A DNA stretch of 46,744 nt from an uncultured Saprospiraceae bacterium (GCA_937941765.1 CALDGQ010000113.1:1-46744); one strand, 5' to 3'. Shown: positions 16,392 to 25,762, counted from the first letter of the stretch. The notes: a model not told the origin generated them from the letters alone. A program made the numbers and translations.

Positions 16392-18794
16392 ATGATTCTC
16401 CGTTCTATAGATTTAAAAAATTTCAAACAATACACTGACTTTCATTTGGATTTCAAAATGGGATTGACTGGTATCGTTGGCAAAAACGGTGCTGGAAAAT
16501 CTTCTATATTTGAAGCGATCCTACTTTCTCTCTATGGATTAAAGTCTAAGCAAAAAGAATTCATTAAAAGCAGTTGGGCAGGTAAGAAAGACCATGTTTC
16601 ATTATCCTTATTATTTGAACAAGGTGGAAAAGTTTATAAAGTAGTAAGAGAGTTTAGAGGAAAAGACTTGCAGCATTTTGCCAATATCTATGATCACAAT
16701 GATGAATTAATTGCCACCTCTGACAAAGAAGTTTCTAAAGCAGTCGCCAAGTTATTGGGAATGGACATGGAAGCATTTACACATTCTATATTCACTGGTC
16801 AAAAAGAATTGGGTCAAATTTCCAGCGCCCGAAAAGAAGAGAGACTGAAATTGATCCGACGGATGGTTGGGTTGGAAAAATTAGATAAAATCCAACAACT
16901 AGTTCGCAGCGATAGAAATGAATTAAAATCTCAAATTATTGGGATGGAAAATTTGTTGATTGACAAAGAAGATGTTGATGCAAAAACTGAATTAATTAAA
17001 GAAAAAACGAAAGAAATATCATCGACGAAAAAAGAATTTAAAGAACTAGAAAAAACTTTTAAGTCTTTTGAAAAAATATATCTCGCTTCAAAAAAGTCAT
17101 TTGAAACACAACATTTATTGCAGAAAAAACACCTTGCGATAGATTTTGAAATGCAGAAGTATATCAATCGTCTTAAAGTATTAGAAGAACAGTATGATGA
17201 AGCGGATGAACAGTTGAAAGATTTGCAAGAAAAGCAAGAGTTGCTGAAAGATTTGGCACCAAAAGCAAAATTGCACGAAGAAGAAAAATCAAAAATTGAT
17301 CAACTAGTCAGCCAAGAACAACAATACAATCACAAACAAAAATTAGCACAAGAGAAAAAGCATAAATTAGCCAACAAATTAGAAAAAGAAAAGTCGCTTG
17401 AAGTGTTATCCAATTCATTAAAAGAATTACCTAAATTGGAAAAACAAGCTAAAGAATTAGTCAAGTCAATTGAAGAAAAAGAAAATTTATTTGAGCAATT
17501 ATCAAAAGAACGAGAACAATTCAAACAAAAAATAGACACGCTTCAAGGAAAAATTGAGGATCGTAATGAAAAGATTTCGACTATTCAAGCACTTGGTAAA
17601 GATGCGGACTGCCCTACCTGCTTACAACCGCTAGTCAATTCCTATGATCAAACTTTGGAGAAATTAACGCAAGAAATCAAGCAATACGAAGAGAAAGAAT
17701 TACTCAAATTAAAAGACCAAATTCTCAAAATAGAAAAAGAATTAAAAGAAATCAAACCTGAAATAAAGAAATTCCAAACAAATTACAACAACATAAATGC
17801 TGACTTAAAAGCATTGCAACAAAAACAATTACTTGAAAAAGAAGTGGAACAAACCATTTTGAAACACAATGAAGAAATCGCTAAGACGGATGAACAAATC
17901 GTTAAAATAGGTAGCATCACTTTCAATCCAGATGAGCTAACAAAATTGAGAAAGCAAGTAACTGCTTTTCAGCAAAAATACATGGCTATCAAAAAGTTAG
18001 AAAATGAAGTGGAGAAAATTCCTGTGCTCAAAAAGAAAATCATTGATATTACTGCCCGTGTCAAAAAAGGAAAAGAATTAATTACTGAAAAACATGGTTT
18101 ACTAAAAGCACTCAATTTTTCTCAAGATAATTTCGATGCTACTTTTGCTAAACAAGAAAAAGACGAAGATTTAAAACTTGCGGCCCAACAAAAACTAACC
18201 ACTCAAAATGAAGCACTTATTCATGCTCAAAATGAAGTCGATAAAATCAAAAGTGAATTAGACAGTAACAAAAAAAATCAACAGCAAATAAAACAGACAG
18301 TCGACCATCATCAATTGCTAAATGAATTGGATGGTATCTTCGGTAGTTTCAAAACCAATATTTTGGACCGAATTAGACCTGTTATTGCCAACACTGCTTC
18401 TACTTTATTTAAACGAGTCACCAAAGGTCGCTACGAATCTATTTTTGTTGACAAGCATTTTGAATTTCATATTTATGACAACGGGATTGCTTACCCACTC
18501 CATCGTTTTTCTGGTGGTGAAACCGACCTTGCAAATCTCTGTCTGCGCATCGGTATCAGTAAAGCAATTGCAGAAATTTCTGGTTCTGAAGAAATTGGTT
18601 TTTTAGGTTTTGATGAGATTTTTGGTAGTCAGGATGATGATCGTCGAGATCAGATTATGCAAGCGTTGGAAATGTTGAAAGAACAGTATCGGCAGATTTA
18701 TATTATAAGTCATATCACTTCTGTGAAGGAGGAATTTCCTAATGTTTTGGATGTTCGATCTGGTGATGTGGGTAGTGTTGGGGTTTGGTTGTGA
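16392..18794 (+). CDS. sbcC: Exonuclease subunit SbcC (Rad50-like ATPase)
   Basis: 800-residue SMC-like ATPase partner of SbcD. Walker A GKNGAGKSS is at residues 30-38. Two long charged coiled-coil arms (about 170-400 and 420-640) flank a zinc hook CPTC at residues 407-410, through which two molecules dimerise. The ABC signature FSGGETDLANLCLR and Walker B (GFLGFDEIFGSQD) are near the C-terminus. It is shorter than E. coli SbcC (over 1000 residues) because the arms are shorter, but all functional parts are present. The downstream tandem repeat array begins about 10 bases after the stop. Confidence 0.93.
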   Translation: MILRSIDLKNFKQYTDFHLDFKMGLTGIVGKNGAGKSSIFEAILLSLYGLKSKQKEFIKSSWAGKKDHVSLSLLFEQGGKVYKVVREFRGKDLQHFANIYDHNDELIATSDKEVSKAVAKLLGMDMEAFTHSIFTGQKELGQISSARKEERLKLIRRMVGLEKLDKIQQLVRSDRNELKSQIIGMENLLIDKEDVDAKTELIKEKTKEISSTKKEFKELEKTFKSFEKIYLASKKSFETQHLLQKKHLAIDFEMQKYINRLKVLEEQYDEADEQLKDLQEKQELLKDLAPKAKLHEEEKSKIDQLVSQEQQYNHKQKLAQEKKHKLANKLEKEKSLEVLSNSLKELPKLEKQAKELVKSIEEKENLFEQLSKEREQFKQKIDTLQGKIEDRNEKISTIQALGKDADCPTCLQPLVNSYDQTLEKLTQEIKQYEEKELLKLKDQILKIEKELKEIKPEIKKFQTNYNNINADLKALQQKQLLEKEVEQTILKHNEEIAKTDEQIVKIGSITFNPDELTKLRKQVTAFQQKYMAIKKLENEVEKIPVLKKKIIDITARVKKGKELITEKHGLLKALNFSQDNFDATFAKQEKDEDLKLAAQQKLTTQNEALIHAQNEVDKIKSELDSNKKNQQQIKQTVDHHQLLNELDGIFGSFKTNILDRIRPVIANTASTLFKRVTKGRYESIFVDKHFEFHIYDNGIAYPLHRFSGGETDLANLCLRIGISKAIAEISGSEEIGFLGFDEIFGSQDDDRRDQIMQALEMLKEQYRQIYIISHITSVKEEFPNVLDVRSGDVGSVGVWL

Positions 18795-18804
18795 TCTTGA
18801 ACTT

Positions 18805-19010
18805 GGATTTACCACTAAGGAGGTGAGGCACTAAGAGGTACTTAGAACTTGATCTTGAAATTGGATTTACCACTAAGGAGGTAAGCCACTAAGAAACACT
18901 TAGAACTTGCATCTTGAACTTGGATTTACCACTAAGGAGGTAAGGCACTAAGAAACACTTAGATCTTGCATCTTGAACTTGGATTTACCACTAAGGAGGT
19001 AAGGCACTAA
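18805..19010. repeat. Tandem array, four 58-59 base units
   Basis: The word ggatttaccactaaggaggt starts at 18805, 18863, 18922 and 18981, giving periods of 58, 59 and 59. Each unit continues with a ggcactaag-type word, then a cacttagaacttg-type word. The units abut with no variable spacers, so this is not a CRISPR. The core ttaccactaagg...cactaag is the reverse complement of the repeats found on the other side of the next gene. Confidence 0.9.
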
Positions 19011-19089
19011 GTGGCAATTTGATCTTGGGCGTTAAAGTGTTGTTGTATTATTATTATTATTGAAAAAATTTAAACCATAACCTAGGATA

Positions 19090-19500
19090 ATGCATACTAA
19101 AAAATCTGTTACTGAATTAGGATATAAAATTATTGGTTGCGCTATTGAAGTTCATAAAGAAATTGGGCCAGGATTGCTAGAGGCGATTCATGAAGATTGT
19201 CTTTTTGCAGAACTTCAAAGCAATGGGTTTGAAGTAAAAAAGCAAGTTAAATTACCTGTATTTTATAAAGGAAAACGATTGAACAAAACATATCGAGTTG
19301 ACTTAATTGTCGACAACATTATTATATTAGAATTAAAAGTTTTAGAATATATTTTGCCTGTGCATCGTGCGCAATTATTATCCTACATGAAACTGGCACA
19401 AATTCCAAAAGGAATTCTAATCAATTTCCACACTGATAATATTACAAAAACCGGAATTCACTTAGTCAATGAACTTTTCAAGAAACTACCCGAAGAATAA
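19090..19500 (+). CDS. GxxExxY protein (PD-(D/E)XK nuclease-like)
   Basis: 136 residues of the widespread GxxExxY family, which belongs to the PD-(D/E)XK nuclease superfamily (Pfam PDDEXK_3). The nuclease-like core is visible as a D-x9-E-x-K pattern within YRVDLIVDNIIILELKV (Asp about 76, Glu-Leu-Lys about 86-88), followed by HRAQLLSYMKL and a GILINF strand. The name motif itself reads GLLEAIH, so the expected Tyr is His here. Function is not established for the family. The gene is framed by inverted repeat clusters (18805-19010 and 19533-19666), which suggests a small mobile or repeat-associated unit. Confidence 0.9.
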   Translation: MHTKKSVTELGYKIIGCAIEVHKEIGPGLLEAIHEDCLFAELQSNGFEVKKQVKLPVFYKGKRLNKTYRVDLIVDNIIILELKVLEYILPVHRAQLLSYMKLAQIPKGILINFHTDNITKTGIHLVNELFKKLPEE

Positions 19501-19532
19501 TTCAAAACCTACTTGTAAAGCTCTTACTCCCG

Positions 19533-19666
19533 CTTAGTGCCTTAGTGTCTTAGTGGTAAAAAATCATCAATGCACCAACGACATTTCCCGCCACCCTCGT
19601 CCCGCATCAAAACTTACTACTTCTTAGTGCCTTAGTGTCTTAGTGGTAAAAAATCATCAATGCACC
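19533..19666. repeat. Two direct repeats, inverted relative to the 18805 array
   Basis: Two nearly identical 44-base copies start at 19533 and 19623, each containing cttagtgccttagtgtctta followed by gtggtaaaaaatcatcaatg. The first part is the reverse complement of the cactaag/ttaccactaagg words in the array at 18805-19010. Together the two clusters bracket the GxxExxY gene like large inverted repeats. The 46 bases between the copies show nothing recognisable. Confidence 0.88.
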
Positions 19667-19774
19667 CACAATCCCTTGATTTAGTAGAAAATATACGTAC
19701 TTTAGGCATTAAAAATAGCACCTTGAATACACAGCATTTATATTAAAAATTCACAGTGAAAAACGTACCTTTAT

Positions 19775-20314
19775 ATGAGAGACTTTTTTAAAAATATCGA
19801 AGGAGCTGATGAAAAAAGTTTATTAGCATTACTAGGAGCATTGCACCACAACAATCTTCCGGGATTTGATTACATAGAATTTCGTCAATCACTCAATAAA
19901 CTTACGGGTTTGGGAATGGATGAAACAACTGTTTTTAAATCTGCTTTTGCAACTGCTTCTACGATTGGATTAACCAAAGAAAAATTACTAGAAACAGCCA
20001 ATCATTATAAAGAAATCTTGGCGGGAGAATCTATGAAGTTTGATTCTGCATTGAATAGCAAAATCAAAACTAAGATTTCGGATCGAAAAGTGAAAGTGGA
20101 ACAAGCGCAAAAAAAGATTGAAGCATATCAAGCAGAAATTTCGCGTTTGGAAGAACAGATAAAATTATATGCAGATGGAATTGAAACCGCAAAAAAGGAA
20201 ATTGAAACCGATAAAGAAAATATAAAAACAACCGGTGTCAATTTTGAAAAAACATTAAATACAATACTTGATCAAATTGATCGAGACATTTTAAATATCA
20301 ATCAATATTTATAA
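19775..20314 (+). CDS. Coiled-coil cytoplasmic protein, unknown function
   Basis: 179 residues, no signal peptide and no membrane segment. Residues 1-80 are a mixed helical domain, and about 85-165 form a strongly charged coiled coil (KVEQAQKKIEAYQAEISRLE and beyond). I recognise no family. The next gene begins 18 bases downstream and encodes a membrane-anchored coiled-coil protein. A terminator follows that gene, so the two form a self-contained transcription unit. Their coiled coils suggest, but do not prove, that the two products bind each other. Confidence 0.75.
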   Translation: MRDFFKNIEGADEKSLLALLGALHHNNLPGFDYIEFRQSLNKLTGLGMDETTVFKSAFATASTIGLTKEKLLETANHYKEILAGESMKFDSALNSKIKTKISDRKVKVEQAQKKIEAYQAEISRLEEQIKLYADGIETAKKEIETDKENIKTTGVNFEKTLNTILDQIDRDILNINQYL

Positions 20315-20332
20315 ATTTTAACTAAAGAAAGA

Positions 20333-21349
20333 ATGGCTCAACCAGATTTTAAGAATATGAAACCAAAATCATTTTGGAGTCGACCAGAAGGGGTCACAGG
20401 AATGATTTTTTTAGCAGCAATCATATTAGGTGGTGGATTTTTATTGGCGAATTTTGCAGGAGCAATTTTAGGCTTCTTGGGAACAATGGGAGCAGCAATT
20501 GCATCTCTTTTTGTACTAGGGACCATCGTCTACATGGCAATCGATCCCAAAATGAGAAACTTGGTTTCCTACATGTATAAGAGTGCGATGCGTAAGATCA
20601 CAGGAATTTTTGTCACTATCGACCCGATCGGTATTTTGAAAAATTACCTAGATGATTTAAAAGACAATCTTCGTAAGATGAGTAAACAAATCGGAGAAAT
20701 CCGTGGTCAGATGCGAAAATTGAAAACGTTGATGCAAAAAAATGCTAGTGAGATTGATAATAACATGGCGTTGGCGGCACAAGCAAAAAAACAAGGTAAA
20801 GACAATCATGTTGTTTTATCAACTCGTAAAGCAGCTCGTCTTAAAGAAAGTAATGCCAAGTATGCAGCACTGCACAAGAAGATGGAAGTGATGTATCGTA
20901 TCTTGACAAAGATGTATTCGAATTCAGAAATTCTAATCGAAGATACGCAAGATCAAGTGGCATTGAAAGAACAAGAATATAAAGCAATCAAAGCATCGCA
21001 CGGTGCAATGAAATCTGCAATGACGATTATTTCTGGTGATAAAGATAAGCGTCAGATTTTTGATATGGCTGTTGAACATATCGCAGATGATGTAGCTAAT
21101 AAAGTGGGTGAAATGGAACGCTTCATGGACATGTCTTCCAACTTTATGGAAACGGTCGATTTGCAAAATGGTGCGTTCGAAGAGAAAGGATTAAAAATGT
21201 TGGAGGAATGGGAAAAGAAATCAACCTTGATGATGTTGGGTGGAACGGAAAGTACTGACATGGAAACGTTGGACTTAAACTCCCCGACTGCTGAACCTGA
21301 AATAAGAACAAATGATGCTGATTCTAAGTATGATAATCTTTTTGACTAG
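20333..21349 (+). CDS. Membrane-anchored coiled-coil protein, unknown function
   Basis: 338 residues. A short polar N-terminus is followed by two adjacent hydrophobic segments (about 20-44 and 46-67), then a long helical cytoplasmic region (about 95-285) rich in Lys, Met and Gln with heptad-like spacing, and an acidic tail. The layout recalls membrane-associated helical proteins such as the PspA type only in general shape. I see no diagnostic motif and assign no function. It is co-directional with the 179-residue coiled-coil gene, 18 bases apart, and ends before a clear terminator. Confidence 0.75.
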   Translation: MAQPDFKNMKPKSFWSRPEGVTGMIFLAAIILGGGFLLANFAGAILGFLGTMGAAIASLFVLGTIVYMAIDPKMRNLVSYMYKSAMRKITGIFVTIDPIGILKNYLDDLKDNLRKMSKQIGEIRGQMRKLKTLMQKNASEIDNNMALAAQAKKQGKDNHVVLSTRKAARLKESNAKYAALHKKMEVMYRILTKMYSNSEILIEDTQDQVALKEQEYKAIKASHGAMKSAMTIISGDKDKRQIFDMAVEHIADDVANKVGEMERFMDMSSNFMETVDLQNGAFEEKGLKMLEEWEKKSTLMMLGGTESTDMETLDLNSPTAEPEIRTNDADSKYDNLFD

Positions 21350-21397
21350 CATTCGATTGGCATCTTGATTTGTCTGATAAATCAAATAACGAACTTG

Positions 21398-21433
21398 AAA
21401 GCTCTTTCTATAACAGAAAGGGCTTTTATTTTT
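21398..21433 (+). terminator. Rho-independent terminator of the coiled-coil pair
   Basis: Twelve-base stem AAAGCTCTTTCT (21398-21409) pairs with AGAAAGGGCTTT (21415-21426) with one G-U pair and a 5-base loop, followed by a T-rich tract (ttttattttt). It lies 48 bases after the stop of the membrane coiled-coil gene. Confidence 0.85.
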
Positions 21434-21571
21434 CTGCAAATTTAAAGACTACTACCCTTTTTCAATTGTCTACTTCTTAAGATTCTCTTAAATTCGTCTT
21501 TATAGTTTCATTTACTTAGACATCAACTTAAATTGAGTCGTTTACATTAAGCACAAAAGCAACAATATATA

Positions 21572-23098
21572 ATGATTTTATCTTCTCTTAAGGCAACTCT
21601 TTTATGCGCGATTCTATGCATCATTTCGATTACTTCCGTATTTGCTAATGAAGTTGAAAATGATTTTGTGAAATACAAAGCTACTTTTGAATTGGAAAAT
21701 TTCACGGGTGACAAAGTTGTTCTTGCCCATTACATCGCAGACAAAATTTATGTCGATGATACCATTCAAATAAATAAAAAAGGTAAGTTCATTTTTGAAA
21801 ATGACGCAGCATTTAAAGCGGGCATGTATTTATTGGTAATGCCTCCTGAAAACAATATGTTAGAATTAATCTTCAATGAGACTGAACCCAAATTTGAAAT
21901 GAAAGCGAATGTGATTACCGCTCCTAATGGTGTCACTTTCAAAGGGTCCAAGGATAATACAATGTTTTACAAGTACTATCAGTACATGAAAAAAATCAAT
22001 CCCGAATTGGACACACTCAACAAACAACTGGTCAGTCTAAAAGAAGAAGAAAAAGACACAAAAAAAATTGAGAAACAGATTACAAAACTTAAGGAAAAAA
22101 TTCTAGACACTAAAAAAGAATTAATAAAAAATGCTCCTAAAAATGCGATAACAAAAACATTTCTCGCTTCACAACTGGAAATAGAGTATCCTAAATTTAA
22201 AGGAACACCGGATGAAGTAAATCTCAAGAAATATTGTCATCGTGTCTCCAATTTTTATAACAAACTAAATGGAGATAAGCGTTTTTATAGAAGTAAGATG
22301 TTTTCGGATATGACCAATTTTTATGTCGACAAAGTCACCACCCAAAATGCGGATTCTGTTTATCAATCTGTAGTTAGAGTTTTGGATTTAGTTGAAGAGG
22401 ATGAGAAATTATATAACAGTTACTTAATTCGATTTATCAATAAATATGTTACGCCAAGAATTATCGGTCAAGACAAAATTTTTGTCAATTTGGTTGATAA
22501 TTACGTTATCGATAAAGAGGTCGATTTTTTAAAAGTAGAAACGAAGACGAAAATTATCGACCAAGCCAATAAGACTAGAAATATTTTAGTTGGCAAAATT
22601 GCACCCAATATCAAAATGTCCAAATTTGATTATGAAGGTACCTTGTTAGCAAAAGACAATGAAGATGAATACAAACGCTTCAAATTAGATGGTCCTTTTG
22701 AATTACACAAATTTGAAAGTCCTTATACCGTATTGTTTTTTTGGAAACCTAATTGTGGACACTGTACAAAAGCCATACCTAAAATGATGGATTTTCATGA
22801 CAAATTTAAGGACAAAGGAGTCGAAGTAGTTTCCACTTGTATCAAGACTTACAAGGACATGCCTGCTTGTGCTCAACTCATTGTTGACAACAAATCATTT
22901 AATTGGATCAATACGGTCGACCCCTTTTATCGATCTAATTTTGCGGTAAAATATGACCTCACCAAAACACCTAAAATCTATATTCTCGATAACAAAAAAG
23001 AAATATTGATAAAAAATATCGGTGCAGAACAGATTGAAAGAATCATGGAGCAACTTATAAAACAAGCAGATGAAAAAGAGCAAGATGAGAAAAATTAA
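21572..23098 (+). CDS. Exported thioredoxin-like protein (DUF4369/AhpC-TSA type)
   Basis: 508 residues. The signal peptide covers about 1-25 (ITSVFA). An N-terminal beta-rich domain of DUF4369 type follows (about 30-135), then a helical charged linker (about 140-190) and middle domain. The C-terminal thioredoxin fold has the redox motif CGHC at Cys395-Cys398 (FFWKPNCGHCTKA). Such proteins are thought to act as periplasmic thiol oxidoreductases in Bacteroidota; the partner is unknown. The stop overlaps the start of the following lipoprotein gene, pointing to co-expression. Confidence 0.88.
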   Translation: MILSSLKATLLCAILCIISITSVFANEVENDFVKYKATFELENFTGDKVVLAHYIADKIYVDDTIQINKKGKFIFENDAAFKAGMYLLVMPPENNMLELIFNETEPKFEMKANVITAPNGVTFKGSKDNTMFYKYYQYMKKINPELDTLNKQLVSLKEEEKDTKKIEKQITKLKEKILDTKKELIKNAPKNAITKTFLASQLEIEYPKFKGTPDEVNLKKYCHRVSNFYNKLNGDKRFYRSKMFSDMTNFYVDKVTTQNADSVYQSVVRVLDLVEEDEKLYNSYLIRFINKYVTPRIIGQDKIFVNLVDNYVIDKEVDFLKVETKTKIIDQANKTRNILVGKIAPNIKMSKFDYEGTLLAKDNEDEYKRFKLDGPFELHKFESPYTVLFFWKPNCGHCTKAIPKMMDFHDKFKDKGVEVVSTCIKTYKDMPACAQLIVDNKSFNWINTVDPFYRSNFAVKYDLTKTPKIYILDNKKEILIKNIGAEQIERIMEQLIKQADEKEQDEKN

Positions 23099-23723
23099 TA
23101 TTAAATGGAGTCATCACTTCATTTTAATTTTAGCACTAGGAATATTCGCTTGTAAAGGAAATAGCAACCGAGCACAACAAACTTCGCCGTCAAAGAGCAA
23201 AGCCGTTTTTACTGAATTGATTAAACCGCTAGAAGGTACTTGGAAAGGAAAAATTTATACCTATTCAGATCCAAGAGGTCAAGTGGATGAAGCAGCGCAA
23301 CCGAAAGACTTTTCGCCGAAATTAATCATTGCACGTCCCACTAGAACAGAACAAGTCACCGACATAACAGAAACTTATATTAGTGACGGTGAATTTAGTC
23401 AACGTGTAAAAGTTGTTGAAAAACAAAAAGGAAAACAGATTTATACCAATCACGGGTTTCGAAAAGTAGAAGATGGTATAATTGTCAATAGCATTAATAA
23501 GTTGACTGGTACCGAAAAAAGAATTGGATATAAAGACGCTGAAAACAATCTAAACTGGACAAGAGAAGAACGTCAACCACAACTGTTAGAATTTTTCAAA
23601 CACATCAGAAAAGAGGACAAAATCAGAGTCATTGGCTGGGGATATTATGAAGGAGATGATTTGACGAAGGCGCCGAGGATTTGGTATTTAGGTGATTTGA
23701 GAAAAGTGGAGCCAACCAAATAA
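23085..23723 (+). CDS. Lipoprotein, unknown function
   Basis: 212 residues from the ATG at 23085, which gives MRKINIKW, a hydrophobic segment and a lipobox (GIFAC). An upstream in-frame ATG at 23070 would add five residues and is less likely. The body contains a LEGTWKGKIYTYSDP strand and a predicted beta-rich lipocalin-like pattern; I cannot name a family. It overlaps the thioredoxin-like gene by 14 bases, so it is probably translated from the same mRNA. Confidence 0.8.
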   Translation: MRKINIKWSHHFILILALGIFACKGNSNRAQQTSPSKSKAVFTELIKPLEGTWKGKIYTYSDPRGQVDEAAQPKDFSPKLIIARPTRTEQVTDITETYISDGEFSQRVKVVEKQKGKQIYTNHGFRKVEDGIIVNSINKLTGTEKRIGYKDAENNLNWTREERQPQLLEFFKHIRKEDKIRVIGWGYYEGDDLTKAPRIWYLGDLRKVEPTK

Positions 23724-23820
23724 CTCAGCTTTACCCTTAATTTCGAACGAAAATGAGCAATAATTGATAGAATAGTAAGCATATTAACAATTCAGTTGCA
23801 AATTTACCCTGAAACATCTC

Positions 23821-23849
23821 TTGGAAATCCCACTTTTTCCGCATCTTTG
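23821..23849 (+). promoter_or_regulatory. Putative promoter of the glycoside hydrolase-like gene
   Basis: TTGG at 23821 and CATCTTTG at 23842-23849 resemble the Bacteroidota -33 (TTG) and -7 (TAnnTTTG) elements with an 18-base gap. The first base of the -7 box differs from consensus. The ATG follows about 40 bases downstream. Confidence 0.45.
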
Positions 23850-23890
23850 CACCACTTCCCCCTGCCCATACTATTAACATATCAATACTC

Positions 23891-25762
23891 ATGAAAAACT
23901 TACTCGTCTTTCTGTTTACCTTTTATTCGATCAATTTATTTGCACAAATAGACTTCACTGCAAATGATATCGTACCACCCTATACTGGCAAATACGCATT
24001 TGGATCCAACATGGGATACTATCCTGGTTGGGACAATTACGATTTAGCAAATATTAGTGCTGGCAATGAAGCTGAAGATGTCAAAGGAGTCGGAGTGCAA
24101 TCCTTGCGACCAGCTATTTTTGAACATACGATGGAGTTCTACGGCTATGATTTGTTAGTTCCTACTTTTGAACATTACAAAAATTTAGGAATGACCGATC
24201 ACACTGTTTTTATTGGCTACCCTTCTGCAGAACATCGGGACTCTACTTTTTTCTGCGAAGACCGACCAACGGTTGTTTTCAAAAATATGTATCAACCTAT
24301 TTGGGATGATGGTACCGATGGAACACCAATCAATGAAGAAAATTATTATGCCAATTATGTTTACAAAATGGCATTGACCTACAAAGACTATGTTACATTT
24401 TGGGAAGTATGGAATGAACCAGACTTTGATTTAATTGGAAATTCAGAGCAGCCTCCAGGATGGGGAAATAGTTGGTGGGATTACGATCCAGATCCATGTG
24501 AGTATGCATTGCACGCACCAATCGAGTACTATGTACGCTTACTCCGAATTAGTTATGAAGTAATAAAATATGTTGATCCAGATGCATTCGTTGCAGTTGG
24601 TGGAATTGGTTATCCGAGTTTCTTGGATGCTATTATGAGAAATACAGACAACCCGGTCGGCGGAATGGTGACAGATGAATACCCACTAGGTGGCGGCGCT
24701 TATTTCGATGTGTTGAGTTATCACTCCTATCCACATATTGATGGCAGTCTTCGCGAATGGGATAATTCTATCGAAGGTTTCCGACATTTCAGACATTCTG
24801 ATCCTGCTGCAAAAGCAGTAGCAGATAAAAGACAACGTTTTGATGTGGTGTTGGATGAATATGGATATGATGATGTTACTTTTCCGAAAAAACATTTCAT
24901 TATCACAGAAACAAATGTTCCGAGAGTTCAAATTGATGAATTTTTTGGATCAGATGATGGACAGCGTAATTTTATTGTTAAATCAATTGTCCAATGTCAA
25001 AAACAAGATATCAAGCAAGTATATATGTACAACTTGGCGGAAGGTGCATCAACAGATGCCAATGATAATGAGTTTCATTACATGGGATTTTATCGTGCAT
25101 TAGAAGGTACCAATCGTTATAACCAAGAAGAAGTCAGTGCAGGAATCGCGCACCGCACTTTGTCACAACAACTTTACGGAAAAACATATGATGCGGAAAG
25201 AACCGCAGCATTGCAGCTTCCTGATGATATAGATGGAGCTGCTTTTGTGAATGATTCGTTGCAATATTCTTATGTGCTTTGGGCAAAAACTTATACAGAT
25301 CGATCAGAAACTGCCCTTGCTTTTTATACGTTCCCAGATGAAATCGATATTTCGAAATTAGTAAAATACGAATGGCATGCTTCTGATAGTGGTTTGAATT
25401 CGAATGTCATTTCCAGAGATCAACCTTTGAAAGGGGATCCATATATTTTCTCAGAATCAACACAAATAGATCCAGATCCAGAAACACCAGCGATTGAAAA
25501 ATTCACCTTGGAGGTCGTTCCAAATCCTTCTTTTGAAGAAACTAGTTTTTATTTTACACACAAATGGGAAGAAGGCGAAGTGACATTAGATATTTATAAT
25601 TCTTATGGACAATTCGTTTTCGGACTGTTGAACAAAGAACAAATGGGACCTGGTCAGTATGCCATTCCTTTAGGTGAAAATTTTCCTTCAGGTGTCTATT
25701 ATTGCTATTTAAAAGTTAATAAACGGTATCTCGTCCGAAAATTTGTTCATTTCAACGATTAA
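23891..25762 (+). CDS. Secreted clan GH-A-like glycoside hydrolase with T9SS sorting domain
   Basis: 623 residues. The signal peptide spans 1-19 (INLFAQ). The catalytic domain shows the clan GH-A hallmarks: an acid/base Glu176 in FWEVWNEPDFD and a probable nucleophile Glu340 in IITETNVPR, about 164 residues apart. A GH39/GH5-like TIM barrel is therefore likely, but the family and substrate cannot be fixed. A T9SS type A sorting domain covers about 538-623 (VVPNPSFEE near its start, SGVYYCYLKV near the end), so it is exported to the surface or medium. No SusC/SusD pair is nearby, so it is not in a classical polysaccharide utilisation locus. Confidence 0.82.
   Translation: MKNLLVFLFTFYSINLFAQIDFTANDIVPPYTGKYAFGSNMGYYPGWDNYDLANISAGNEAEDVKGVGVQSLRPAIFEHTMEFYGYDLLVPTFEHYKNLGMTDHTVFIGYPSAEHRDSTFFCEDRPTVVFKNMYQPIWDDGTDGTPINEENYYANYVYKMALTYKDYVTFWEVWNEPDFDLIGNSEQPPGWGNSWWDYDPDPCEYALHAPIEYYVRLLRISYEVIKYVDPDAFVAVGGIGYPSFLDAIMRNTDNPVGGMVTDEYPLGGGAYFDVLSYHSYPHIDGSLREWDNSIEGFRHFRHSDPAAKAVADKRQRFDVVLDEYGYDDVTFPKKHFIITETNVPRVQIDEFFGSDDGQRNFIVKSIVQCQKQDIKQVYMYNLAEGASTDANDNEFHYMGFYRALEGTNRYNQEEVSAGIAHRTLSQQLYGKTYDAERTAALQLPDDIDGAAFVNDSLQYSYVLWAKTYTDRSETALAFYTFPDEIDISKLVKYEWHASDSGLNSNVISRDQPLKGDPYIFSESTQIDPDPETPAIEKFTLEVVPNPSFEETSFYFTHKWEEGEVTLDIYNSYGQFVFGLLNKEQMGPGQYAIPLGENFPSGVYYCYLKVNKRYLVRKFVHFND

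Noticed and set aside
15262..18794. SbcCD as part of an anti-phage defence island
   Set aside because: The pair is a complete ordinary housekeeping operon, and nothing else typical of defence systems lies beside it apart from the unproven GxxExxY gene.
18805..19010. Regularly spaced repeats that could suggest a CRISPR array
   Set aside because: The whole 58-59 base unit is repeated, with no unique spacers, and no cas genes are nearby.
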